In this document: piece by piece, positions 34,570-45,139 of the stretch | How positions within the stretch are numbered: the stretch's first letter is position 1 | Layout: each line of letters begins with the position of its first letter | NCBI GenBank assembly: GCA_032164245.1 | Contig: JAVMKO010000001.1 | Location: forward strand, 167,205,434-167,269,433 | DNA: 64,000 nucleotides | From: Sternotherus odoratus | Lineage: Eukaryota; Chordata; Testudines; Kinosternidae | Reading direction: 5' to 3' | Made by a program: the position numbers and the translations under genes | Notes under the pieces: generated by a model | Told to the model about the DNA's origin: nothing | The model's input: only the letters and a program-made list of their open reading frames with translations | The model's database searches: none

Positions 34570-35840
34570 GAAGAAAAAAAATCACAAGATTCCATCCCAA
34601 GAATAAAGCTGCATCAGACCAGTAATGAAAGAGTTAACCCACTCCATGGTGCCCTGATGTTTCTACATAGTGTCTGGGGGATTCTAAGGACCTCGTAAAA
34701 TTTTGTTAAGCCATGCGACGCAAAGGAGGGATCCTATCCTTTTCTTAGATCATTCACTAAAGATAAGTGCTATAGCTTTTGCTTTGTAGTAGGATCATCT
34801 GCAAGTTATTAAAATAATCAAGAAAAATGAACAGTTTCACCAGCATGAACCAGTTTATACACATCTCTATTCCAAGGGACACACTCCGTTCACCATTCTT
34901 GCTATGACACATGCCAAGTTCTGTCTAAAAGGATAGGACTGAAAATATTTCAATTCAGATGGATTATGTGTGTGACTGCTATACATTTATATTACCTAGG
35001 ACTCTCACTAAGCCATCAAATATTAATAATGCTTTTAGGATATTCCAAATCTAGAGACAAAGACTTAAAAATACAAAAACTACAGGAGAATGTTCTTCAT
35101 CTAAAAGGCTTTCATTCAGAATCTTTTATTCCACATGAATTGCTAGCACTGGGGAGAATCCAAAAGTACTAAATACTCCTCTATATGGAAAAAAAATAAA
35201 ATGTAATAACAGTATATGCTTTATTGGTGCCTTTAGGTTCCAAAGATAACTCCAGCAAACTAGATCTATATAGGTGAATGTGCTAATTACAGGGCAAAAG
35301 ACATTAAAATACCAGGGAGAAAGGAAGCATTGTCTAGGTGCCTCTCATACTCAGACAGAATCAGAAATATCCATATTCATGTGAACAAAATAAGACTTAT
35401 GCAATGTACCAAATACACACAGCTTGGGGGTATTTTATTAGAAAGCCCTGAAAACATTCATTTACTTCAACAGCCACACAGTTTCCTCACCCTCTGTCAT
35501 AAGAGCACTGAGGGAAGAGTTATCAAAACACACCCTCATCTCATTGAAACATGTGGCCAATGATTCTCAAACTTAAAACTATAGTTTAAGGTCCTGTATA
35601 GAAGATACATGATCTTGAAGCGTAAAATACTCCTTTTATTCAAGTAAGCAGCAAATAGGCATGTAGCTTTTTCTGGTGGAAAAACTAAATGTTAATGATA
35701 TTTTGGGATAAAATATCTTGCACTAATGAATATTCAGGATCTTTTTTAAGGAGGATAGAAAACATAGCATTTACTGTTATCAATACTTGAAAAATAAAAA
35801 ATACAGGTTGAAAGTGAAGAATAATCAGGATTTGTTTGTA
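34570..35840. other. unassigned sequence
   Basis: No gene or known repeat. Frames of 68-77 codons have no domain. Confidence 0.45.
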
Positions 35841-35847
35841 TCATAAT

Positions 35848-36090
35848 AATAGCACCCGGCTCTCACATAATGCTTTTCATCAGTACATTTCAAGGTGCTT
35901 TAAAAGGGAGATCACAGTATCATTATCCTCTTTTAGTATCATTATCCTCTTTTACGTATGGAGTAACTGAGGCACAGGGAGGTGAAGTGACTTCCCATGG
36001 TCCCCTAGTAGGACCAGTGGCAGAACCGGGAACAAAACCCAGGTCTCCTGAGTCCAAGTCTAGTGCTCTATCCACTAGTCTACATGGATC
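35848..36090 (-). mobile_element. MIR-type SINE relic, minus strand
   Basis: The plus strand is a reverse-complemented MIR: 'atgcttttcatcagtac', 'aaggtgctttaaaaggg', 'cattatcctcttttacgt', 'taactgaggcacagggagg', 'tgaagtgacttccc', 'agtggcagaaccggg' and 'aacccaggtctcctgagtc'. The tRNA-like head is at the right end ('gtgctctatccactag'). A 19-bp segment, agtatcattatcctctttt, is duplicated in tandem at 35917-35954. Confidence 0.85.
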
Positions 36091-36609
36091 AGATTGTCAA
36101 ATAGGTTTTAAAGATATCCGTTTAATAATTTTATAAAATCAAGAATATTTCAACAGACTTCTGTAGTATCTGTGCTCCTTAAGGAGAGCAATGCTGAACG
36201 ATATCAGAAATCCTCTCAGCATATAGTGAACAGCTATGTCAGAGACAAGGCAGCTATGAAATACTAATGGTCAATAAGGAATTTAAAACTAGGGCTGTCT
36301 ATTGGTTGCAGTTAACTCACACCATTTACTAAAAAAAAATGTACTGTGATTAAAAAATTAAATCGCAACAGAATATCAGTTGAAATGTATTAAATATTCT
36401 GGATGTTTTTCTACATTTTCAAATATATTGGTTTCCATTACAACACAATAAAAAGTACACAGTGCTTACTTTATATTATTTTATATTACAAATATTTGCA
36501 CTGTAAAAATGATTTTAAAAAATTTCAATTCACCTCATACAAGTACTGTAATGCAATTTCTTTATCGTGAAACTGTAACTTACCAATGTAGATTGTTTTT
36601 GTTACATAA

Positions 36610-36895
36610 CTTCACTCAGAAACAAAACAATGTAAAACTTGAGAGCCTACAAGGCTACTCAGTCCTACTTCTTGTTCAGCCAATTGCTAAGACAAACGAG
36701 TGTGTTTACATTTATGGGAGATAATGCTGCCTGCTTCTTTTTTACAATGTCCCCTGAAAATGAGAACAGGCTTTCACATGTCACTTTTGTATCTGGAGTT
36801 GCAAGGTATTTGTGTGCCAGATACGCTAAACAATCATATGCCCCTTCATGCTTTGGCCACTATTCCAGAGGACAGGCTTCCATGCTGATGATGCT
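36610..36895 (-). pseudogene. inverted copy of hAT transposase C-terminus
   Basis: The minus strand reads a hAT dimerisation (hATC) domain with KYLATPDTKVTC, LFSFSGDIV, AALSPINVN and LVCLSNWL in order. One in-frame stop lies upstream of the KHEGAYDCL block. In intact hAT proteins this C-terminal region mediates dimerisation and follows the RNase H-like catalytic fold, which is absent here. This copy is closer to the usual hATC pattern in the INVN..VCL.NWL segment than the right-arm copy. It lies opposite to the copy at 37262-37620 and so cannot be part of the same reading frame. Confidence 0.85.
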
Positions 36896-36929
36896 CGTTA
36901 AAAAAATAATGCATAAATTACAGTTGTGA

Positions 36930-37620
36930 CTTAACTCCTTGCGGGGAGAATTGTGTGTCTCCTGTTCTGTCTTACCTGCATTCTGCCATATATTTCATGT
37001 TATAGCAGTCTTGGATGATGACCCTGCACATGTTCGTTTTAAGAACACTTTCACAGGAGATTTGACAAAACTCAAAGAAGGTATCAATGTGAGATTTCTA
37101 AGGATACAGCACTCAACCCAAGGTTTAAGAATCAGACGTGCCTTACAAAATCTGAGAGGGACGAGGTGTGGAGCGTGCTTTCAGATATCTTTAAAGAGCA
37201 ACAATCGGATGCGGAAACTGCAGAACCAGAACCACGGTAAAAAAAAATCAACCTTCTGCTGGTGGCATCTGACTCTGATGATGAAAATGAACATGTGTTG
37301 GTCTGCTCTGCTTTGGATCATTATCGAGCAGAATCTGTCATCAGCATGGACGCATGTATTCTGGAATGGTGGTTGAAGCATGAAGTGACATATGAATGTT
37401 TACCACATCTGGCACATAAATATCTTGCAATGCCAGCTACAACAGTGCCATGCAAACACCTGTTCTCACTTTCAGGTGACATTGTAAACAAGACAAGGGC
37501 AGCATTATCTCCTGCAAATTGTAACCAAACTTGTTTGTCTGAGCAACTGGCTGAAGTAGGATTTAGTGGATTAGGAGGCTCTAAAGTTTTACATGGTTTT
37601 ATTTTTGAATGCAGTTATTT
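36930..37620 (+). pseudogene. hAT transposase C-terminal remnant, plus strand
   Basis: The plus strand carries a broken transposase C-terminal half. Upstream, the 36939-37130 frame reads VSCSVLPAFCHIFHVIAV, DDDPAHVRFKNTF, DLTKLKEG and INVRFL. After frame changes, the frame at 37262-37645 reads DSDDENEH, then ILEWWLKHEVTYECL, KYLAMPATTVPC, LFSLSGDIVNK and RAALSPANC. The last part is a hATC dimerisation domain. Usual CER-LFS is here C-K-H-LFS, and the NVNKLVCLS.WL end is damaged (NCNQTCLSEQL). The N-terminal zinc-finger (BED) region and catalytic DDE residues are not present in the window. Frameshifts between about 37120 and 37260 show that it is dead. Confidence 0.9.
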
Positions 37621-38133
37621 TTTGTACATAATTCTACATTTGTAAGTTCAACTTTCATTATAAAGAGACTGCACTACAGTACCTCTACTAAGTGAATTGA
37701 AATATACTATTTCTTTTGTTTTTTACAGTGCAAATATTTGTAATGAAAAATATAAAGTACTGTACACTTTTAATTCTGTGTTGTAATTGAAATCAATATA
37801 TTTGAAAATGTAGAAAAACTTCCAAAATATTTAAATAAAGGGTGTTCTATTATTGTTTAACAATTCAATTAATCACACGATTAATTGCGATTAATTTTTT
37901 TAATCACTTGACAGTCCTAGTTAAAACAGCTATCTAGGCGGGTGCATTTTTAGGGTTAAATTCACCAACTGCCTCATTATTCACTGATGAACTATTCATG
38001 TGACTAAAATGTCATACATGATATTGTGATGTACATTGATTTTGCGCTCTATTTCCTGAAGTTCCATATTCATTTCTAAACTGAAAAGGTGAGCCTCAAC
38101 ACCAAGTGATGTTAGAAAGGTTGTAAGAGTATC

Positions 38134-38775
38134 GATGGGCATCTTTATAAACAGCAACTGCATATTTATGTAGATGTACATAACAGAGAATGCAAATATC
38201 TGGCCATTGGGACCCTGGCAGTTGGTGGCTGTGATGTCTTCTTCCAGTGGCCTAATGGACAGAGTAGAAGAAAGAGCACTAGTCCTGCATATATCAGCTC
38301 GTATTATACCTCTTCTCACTGCACTGGAAAAATAAACAGCAGAAATAGAGGCATACGTTGTGAGATTTGTTGACTTGCAGACCTCAATCTTCAGTTTCTT
38401 TCAAAGAAACCAGAATGCTATCATCAATGTAATTCATAAAAAGGCTCAGAGTATCAGGGAGGGAGGCCAGAAATTGACTTTTCAATGTATTCCATCATAT
38501 GCTCATACGTACAAGAGTGAGGTAGTTGATGAGCTGGCCAAAGTTGGAAGGTTGAAATTCAGGTAGGAATGACAACAGTCGAGGCTATTGACGTGATGTC
38601 AAAGTATCTCAGAAAATAATATCCCCTATTGCGAGCTTGCAGACAGGGCACTCTTCAGGAATGAAAGTCAGCAGCAATGGGACTAAGATATCCACTCTGC
38701 AAAATGTGTCAGAAGCAGGTGCTAATACCTGCCCACCTTTTTGAATGGCATATTGTAAGGAAAGTGATGCTCTTC
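38134..38775 (+). pseudogene. decayed RNase H region of a non-LTR retrotransposon
   Basis: Three plus-strand segments in different frames line up in the order expected for the C-terminal end of RNase H-bearing LINEs (I, Jockey or R1-like). From 38134, LHIYVDVHNRE resembles the first beta strand with its catalytic Asp. From 38339, AEIEAYVVRF resembles the Glu-bearing helix, followed by CIPSYAH and VVDELAK, like the WxPSHxGIxGNExADELAK block. From 38637, LQTGHSS, then (38677 frame) YPLCKMCQ and PAHLFEWH, resemble the LRTGH..C..C..HLL..C motif that follows RNase H. At least two frameshifts and lost residues mean it is inactive. No reverse transcriptase is visible next to it. Confidence 0.45.
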
Positions 38776-38999
38776 AGAGTTGACACATTGGATCAACTCC
38801 ATATGAAGGACCCTGTAAAAATCTCCCAAATCATGCTTGAACTTCATGGGTCAGATATGACTATCATGGAACAAGATAAAAACAACAATGAAAAATGTAT
38901 TTTTCTTTGTAGCTTACAAACTACATTTAAATGGGGAACTAATGTTGGAAAGATAAACTCTATAAAGCACAGAATGATATGGGTAAAACTACAGAACTG

Positions 39000-41120
39000 A
39001 ATAGGAATACTCTTTATCAAACTGTTCCCATACCTGCATTTGTTAAGCTTAATGCAATGAGACTAAATATCTAAGCACTGAGTAAAATCCACTTGGGCCT
39101 AAACTCACTCAGAGTTTGCATAGGTTTTTTTTTTTTTTAATTGGGTGTTTTACTTGGGAAACAACAACACACACTTGTTATAGTTGACTGAATTTAATAT
39201 ATCATATCAATATGAGAATAGGCAGCTATTATTGTGAAACCATACCACACACTGAATGAATGAATTCACCACCACACTCAACTCAAATGAAAGAGGCACT
39301 ATGAAGATTCATCAAGACAGAGTGTAATGTTCTCTGTCACAAAGTCCATATAATTATTTGTACTTTATAAAAGGGCCTTTCATTTGCCAAAAGGGCTAAC
39401 ATCATGAGAATATAGATATAATTCTCCAGCAACAACAGTTAAGAGTCACTTTTTAGTTTCAAGTGCTCAAAGGGTTATTATAAAGCGGGTGGGCAAAGGA
39501 GAGTATTTAAACAACTTCATGTTACTGTGTGTTCAAAAATTGATATGTAGTAATTGTACAGGCTGTAACTAGAACTTGCATGTCCAGTTGTTATAATCAA
39601 CCACACCGAATAAAAGATGACATTGCTATCTGCAGAAGACTCACATCGAAGCCACATTCAAAATTATCATGGTATCTCCAGCAGTATTCCTCCCCTATCA
39701 CATTTAAAAATAAGGTGCTCCATTCATTTTCTTACAGCAGAACCAAAGGCTGTGGTACCTCACAGCAGCAAGCCCAGCAGAAGCAGGAAATGGCAGGACC
39801 GGCCTTCCATTATCCCCACACGGCCAACCAGATACATGGCAGGGGCCAGGACATCAGGCCAATGTGCTTGATACAGCACATGTCCATCTCGTATCTGCTT
39901 TTGGGAAAGCTAGCAGGGTTTCAGTGTATGATGGAGTCCTGCCTGGAGTTTATTGCTGCTCCCCCATTCAGCAGAGGGAAATAGCAATACCTCCATCTGC
40001 CTTTCCCACTAGCCATCAATCCCCTCTCAGGTGCAGCTGCACCTACAGAAGCAAGGAATGCAAACTGTACTCCTCTTCACCCATGGAGGTGAATCAAGTT
40101 CAATATGCTTTTACTATTATGCTCCAAGGCCATCATACCTCTTCATAAACAAGATATAACAGGGTATTGTTCTCACACAAAACATAATAGAGAGAGGAGG
40201 AAGCTATAGCAGTGACTGGAAGCAGAATTATAAAACTTGAAAAAAGGTCTCCACTACCCCAGCATTTGGTTATTCTTTACATGGTACTTGACCTGCACTA
40301 ACTAACAAGGAGAGAATAGAAGAGGTAAAATGTTCTTACTAGGGGCTTTTTCTGAACAGCTTCAGAATGTTCAATTTGTTCTCACACGACTGGGACACTT
40401 CCTCTTGGCTTCCAGTTTGGTTTGGTTCAATTCACATTTTAGACAAAGTTGTGGATCAGTTTTTATTTTATCAAAGCCATTTCTTCCATTCTTGTGAGAC
40501 GTAGGCTGGGGCTACCAAGTAATTTCATATAAGCCTCGGAATTCCTCTTGGATTCTTCTTTTGGCTACTGAACTTGAACTAGTGGCTTTGAAATGGAAAA
40601 ACAAATTCATTTACCATTTCTCTAGTTCATCCTGTCCCAATGTATAAAATAGTTGTACTGCTGCCTCTCAGTCAGTCTGCTGGAAGTTTCACTTGTGAAT
40701 TCTGGGAAATAGATTCTTAGTGATGTCACAAAGCTTCTAAGTGGTAGTGGAGTGTAATGTCAAAAAATAGGCAACTACAAGTCACTAGCTTTTCTGCAGT
40801 AGTGAAATATTTTAAAGTGTCCCACGAGCAATTAACATCAGTTCAGCTCCACAAGTATAGCAATCGTGATAACACTAGTATGCATGGGCTGCCAGCTGCA
40901 GCTGTTATTTTAAATACTGTAATAATTAGACCTGAAGCCTGACTACATGTGGGCTCCCAATGTTCCTAACACTTGTGGAACCAAAATGGTGCTAACAATA
41001 ATGGTGAGACCTTTTTCTAAAATTTTCCTAGTTTGGCTACTTAGGGACCAAACTGACCATGATGAGAGCTCCATTTTTCATCATAATCCACTAAAATATT
41101 CATGTCACTAAAATGTCATA
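39000..41120. other. unassigned sequence
   Basis: The longest frame (134 codons, 39580-39984) overlaps two other frames and shows no domain. A poly-T run lies at about 39126-39139. No RNA gene or transposon end was recognised. Confidence 0.4.
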
Positions 41121-41124
41121 ATTA

Positions 41125-41455
41125 GAGCTAGATGAAGTTTTTCAGCTGAAACCTTTAAGCAAAAAAGAAACACACATACATACAGCACACATATCCAGCA
41201 ATCCTAAAACATTTTGAAAATTTGTTTGAGTTTCATCAAGTTGTTCATTCAGAAAGAAATGTTTCACATTTTTGCTTCAGAATTACTTTTCATTTTGAAA
41301 TTTTCTTCATTTTTATTTTTAAAAAATCAAAAATGATTAAAACTGAAAAACTATTTCATTTGGGGGTCAAACTAATTTTCTGTATGAATGAAAATGGATG
41401 AGGTTTTAAGTTGTTTTTGAATCAATGGTGAAACAAAAAATCTATTATCCTCCTA
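41125..41455. repeat. A/T-rich repeat with 'agagctag' termini
   Basis: The block opens 'ttagagctagatgaagtttt' and closes 'tcctcctagctcttgtg', giving an imperfect inverted end. Its interior is rich in 'attttgaaaatt' and 'aaaactgaaaaac' motifs like the repeat at 6035-6400. I read it as an old non-autonomous DNA transposon. Confidence 0.5.
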
Positions 41456-42675
41456 GCTCTTGTGATATAGTCTTTCCAGCAGAAGTATCAAGATTCCAAA
41501 TGACAAAATAAGCCTTTGAAGTTAACTCTTAATTTTTATAGGGTAAAAGCAGTGGATAAGAAAGTAATAGGTAAACAAAAGGCTAACCACTAAAATATTT
41601 CTTTTGTAGCCATTTTCCTCCACTACACCTTTACCCACTGTTCAGTTCTGGAAAAGCATAAATTTCAAGCCATCTGGGGGATAAACTTTTAGATTTACAC
41701 AAAAATGTACTTTGTGTGACAAAAAAATATTCACCGTCCTTTTCCATCAAATGCTTCATGAGAAATGCAACAGACGAGCTCTTCCCGGGGAATTCAGAAG
41801 AGGGGAAAATGTATATAAATCTTTAAACATAAATACAGACACCTGTCCCATAGTGCACCAGGCTTCTCTTGCCACAAAGACAGCATGAGATTAAATTCAC
41901 TGGAAGATTAAGAACCTTTGTGAAAAGATAAGTCGTCCATTTCTAAGAGTTGTGGCTAAGGCCAATAAGCCACCATAGAGAAAAAGGGCAATTACTTTGT
42001 ATACCTAAACAGTCTACAACATTCTGTCACAGGTCATAGTTTCTGTAAGGCTGTATGGGACCTAACTAGTGATCAATATGTTTCTTCTCTTGCTCGATAA
42101 TTACACACCCCAAGTAGTGGATAACCAATATGCTCCTTCTACAGTTGCACTACCAGAAGATAAGACCCTGAAAGTTCTCAGACTAGTATACCAGTTGTAG
42201 GCCTAGCATTTCCCATGTCCAGAGTATCAGGATTTCAAAGATAACTAGTGTGGGGGTTTTGTTTGTTTTTTTAAGGATTGCGATCCTAAAACACTCCGAG
42301 ATCTACAAGAAGGCTGGAATCGTCCAACAGCTTTCCTTTAAAACTCACACACACAGACACTGTGTTGGCTGACCTGGTGCCAAGGGGACCTCTTCTTTTG
42401 CATCAGAAGTGTGCAGGCCAGATTTAGTAAATAAAATGTTCCCCTTCCAATGGTATCCCAAAACACTCTACAAAGCTAATATAAAGAAAGTTGCTTTTAA
42501 AATTATCAAATCTTTAATGAATTTTAACAAAAATTGGAAACTCCCTCGAACAATTACAAGCTAGTCAGTTTATTCACAAACACTGAGTGAAATCCTTGCC
42601 TCACTGAATTCAATGGCAAAACTCTCACTGACATCACTGAGACCAGTATTTCACTCTATGCATGTATATATATAT

Positions 42676-43540
42676 TATACTAGCGAAAATACCTGGCGTT
42701 GCTCGGGTCCGTCGGAGGTGGGGAGGGGGCAGAGAGCTGAGCGAGTGCGGGGTCCGTTGGAGGGGGGAGGGGGCAGAGAGCAAACCTGACACCCCCACCT
42801 CACCCCCCCGACCAAACCCGACACCCCCACCTCACTTACCCCTCGACCAACCCCGACTCACATTTTCACCCCCACCCAAACCCAACACCCCCACACCAAC
42901 ACCCCCTGACCAACACCCACACCTCACCCCCGTAGACCAAACCTGACACACCCACCTCACTTTTCCCCCAACCAAACCCGACACCCCTACCTACCACCAC
43001 AAACAAACCCGACACCCACACCTCACTTACCCTTCGACCAACCCCGACCCCCCTCCTCACCGCCCCCAAACAAACCCAACACCCCCTGACCAACCACAAC
43101 ACCCACACCTCACCCACCCCGACACCTTCCCACTCCCCCAGACCAAACCCGACACCCCCACCTCACCCCCCGACCAAACCCGACACCCCTACCTCACTTA
43201 TCCTCCGACCAAACCCAACTCGGGTCCGTCGGAGGTGGGGAGGGGGCAGAGAGCTGAGTGAGTGCGGGGTCCGTTGGAGGGGGTATTATGACATCATAAC
43301 TATGTCACAGAGAACAGCAGCTGCCCAGCTGATGTGATTGGCCTTTAAATAATTTCACCCCTGGGGGGCGTCAGAGGTGAGATTTGAAAAATTTTCGACC
43401 TTTACCCTGATTAGGACCCTAAGACCTATAACTGTACCAAATTTCAAGTCTCTAGCTCAAACGGTGTGGAAGGAGTAAGTGCACGTACATACACGCATAC
43501 ATGCACGTATACACCATTTGACTTTTATATATATAGATAT
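42676..43540. repeat. 'cctggcgttgctcggg' repeat with C-rich tandem array
   Basis: The left edge 'actagcgaaaatacctggcg' plus 'ttgctcgggtccgtcgg' and the right part 'gaccctaagacctataac', 'ccaaatttcaagtctctagc' and 'tttatatatatagata' match a repeat type I have seen in many animal genomes. Class unknown. Inside lies a C-rich array (about 42785-43215) built from 'accaaacccgacacccccac' and 'cctcacttacccctcgacc' phrases. A ~65-bp segment starting 'cgggtccgtcggaggtgggg' is present on both sides of the array, at about 42704 and 43218. Confidence 0.65.
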
Positions 43541-43929
43541 ACAGATACCACACACGTACCCCTACAGACTCTCCTTATACGTATATATTCTCTTCCTTTC
43601 TTCCTACCTACCTTATTTATACATATCTACATGGTATCATCTCTGTAACAATGCTCATGTAAGCGACTGCTTTGACACTACCTCTGCTAGTTCTCATCTC
43701 CGATAGTTGGATTACTGCAGTTCTCCTCTATACGCCCTTGCCAAATTACAATTTTCTACTTCAGTACGTGTAGAACAGGGGTCTCCAAACTACGGCCCGC
43801 GGGCCGGATGCGGCCCGCGAGGCCCTCTCATCCGGCCCGTGGAGATCTTTTGGGCTCTTTAGAGAATGTTTGGCTCTTTTGAGCTTTCCGCAGGGACGGC
43901 TCCGCGCTGGGGCCTGGAAGCCCGCGCGG

Positions 43930-44135
43930 GCCGCCAGCCGCGGGGCCGGGACGCGCCGCGTGCTCGGCTGCCGCCGCGGGGCCGGGACCCGCCACGTGCT
44001 CGGCTGCCGCCGCGGGGCCGGGACCCGCCGCGTGCTCGGCTGCCGCCGCGGGACCGGGACCCGCCGCGTGCTCGGCTGCCGCCGCGGGGCCGGGACCCCC
44101 TGCGTGCTCGGCTGCCGCCGCTGGGCCGGGACGGC
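43930..44135. repeat. 36-bp minisatellite
   Basis: The block 'tgctcggctgccgccgcggg' recurs at 43961, 43997, 44033, 44069 and 44105, an exact 36-bp period. Because 36 is a multiple of three, every frame repeats a 12-residue peptide, which explains the long spurious frames. Confidence 0.95.
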
Positions 44136-44219
44136 TCAGCTGGGGCCGGGACGCGCCGCACCGCCACGCAGTTGCAGGGGGCGAAACAAGGCGGCGAACC
44201 GGTCTGTGGGGAGAGACCG

Positions 44220-44755
44220 GGTTGAGCGGGTCAGTTGGGGGGGGGGAGAGACCGGGCTGGGTGGGTCATTTGGGGGGGGGGGTTGGAGGAAAGGAGGTTT
44301 TGGGGTGAGAGACCTGGCTGGGTGGGTCATTTGGGGGGGGGGGTTGGAGGAAAGGAGGTTTGGGGGGGAGAGACCGGGCTGGGTGGGTCATTTGGGGGGG
44401 GGGTTGGAGGAAAGGAGGTTTTGGGGTGAGAGACCGGGCTGGGTGGGTCATTTGGGGGGGGGTTGGAGGAAAGGAGGTTTTGGGGTGAGAGACCGGGCTG
44501 GGTGGGTCAGTTGGGGGGGGGTTGGAGGAAAGGAGGTTTTGGGGTGAGAGACCGGGCTGGGTGGGTCATTTGGGGGGGGGGGGTTGGAGGAAAGGAGGTT
44601 TTGGGGGGAGAGACCTGGCTGGGTGGGTCAGTTGGGGGTTGGAGGAAAGGAGGTTTGGGGGGGAGAGACCTGGCTGGGTGGGTCAGTTGGGGGTTGGAGG
44701 AAAGGAGGTTTGGGGGGGAGAGACCTGGCTGGGTGGGTCAGTTGGGGGGTTGATG
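44220..44755. repeat. 55-62-bp G-rich minisatellite
   Basis: The block 'ttggaggaaaggagg' recurs at about 44283, 44344, 44404, 44463, 44522, 44584, 44639 and 44694. Differences in period come mainly from variable G runs before it. Each unit also holds 'gagagaccgggctgggtggg'. Runs of eight to ten G make the plus strand a strong candidate for G-quadruplex formation. Confidence 0.92.
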
Positions 44756-44960
44756 TGTAGTGTTCATGTGTAGTGAACAGGTGTTCATGTGTAGTGTTCA
44801 TGTGTAGTGAACAGGTGTTCATGTGTAGTGTTCATGTGTAGTGTTCATGTGTAGTGAACAGGTGTTCATGTGTAGTGTTCATGTGTAGTGTTCATGTGTA
44901 GTGAACAGGTGTTCATGTGTAGTGTTCATGTGTAGTGAACAGGTGTTCATGTGTAGTGTA
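44756..44960. repeat. 13/34/47-bp 'ttcatgtgtagtg' tandem array
   Basis: A 13-mer, ttcatgtgtagtg, is joined to an 8-mer, aacaggtg. The marker 'gaacag' occurs at 44775, 44809, 44856, 44903 and 44937, that is, steps of 34, 47, 47 and 34. So the higher-order unit has two or three 13-mers plus one 8-mer. Confidence 0.9.
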
Positions 44961-45139
44961 TCAATGTGTTATTAAATAATAACTGAATAAAATAATATTA
45001 AATAAATAATTAAAAACAACATCCATGTTTTGATTCTTTTTTATTTGGACCTCGAGTGTGTTGTCGGCCCCCCGAACTGCTATTTGATAGTTAATGCGGC
45101 CCTCGGGCTGAAAAGTTTGGAGACCCCTGGTGTAGAACA

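Larger units (their letters stand above)
36290..37919. mobile_element. fold-back hAT transposon with two opposed 3' ends
   Basis: A 1,630-bp element with termini TAGGGCTGTC and GACAGTCCTA. The flanking duplication tttaaaac (36282-36289) and gttaaaac (37920-37927) matches at seven of eight. The left ~600 bp and the right ~585 bp are inverted copies of the same transposase 3' end and untranslated region. For example, 'ttacagtgcaaatatttgta' near 37724 is opposed by 'acaaatatttgcactgtaaa' near 36488. The central ~430 bp carries upstream transposase sequence in plus orientation. The element cannot make a full transposase but keeps long pairing arms. Confidence 0.92.
43776..45129. mobile_element. 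hAT transposon, family B, 1,354 bp, three minisatellites
   Basis: Perfect 15-bp inverted termini CAGGGGTCTCCAAAC and GTTTGGAGACCCCTG, and a perfect 8-bp target duplication gtgtagaa (43768-43775 and 45130-45137). The subterminal 'tacggcccgcgggccgg' is shared with the other hAT elements. The interior holds three consecutive unrelated tandem arrays and then an AT-rich stretch. No transposase. Long plus and minus frames (up to 225 codons) are translations of the arrays. Confidence 0.96.

Noticed and set aside
38677..39000. A 107-codon frame as an independent gene
   Set aside because: Only its first ~25 codons look protein-like, and these fit the tail of the RNase H relic; the remainder has no coherent composition.
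42662..43117. Possible proline-rich protein
   Set aside because: It is a C-rich tandem array within an interspersed repeat.
43859..44773. Long plus and minus frames (up to 225 codons) with RRVLGCRRGAGT-like repeats
   Set aside because: The 36-bp and ~60-bp arrays keep frames open by composition. The peptide repeats are a by-product of period 36.
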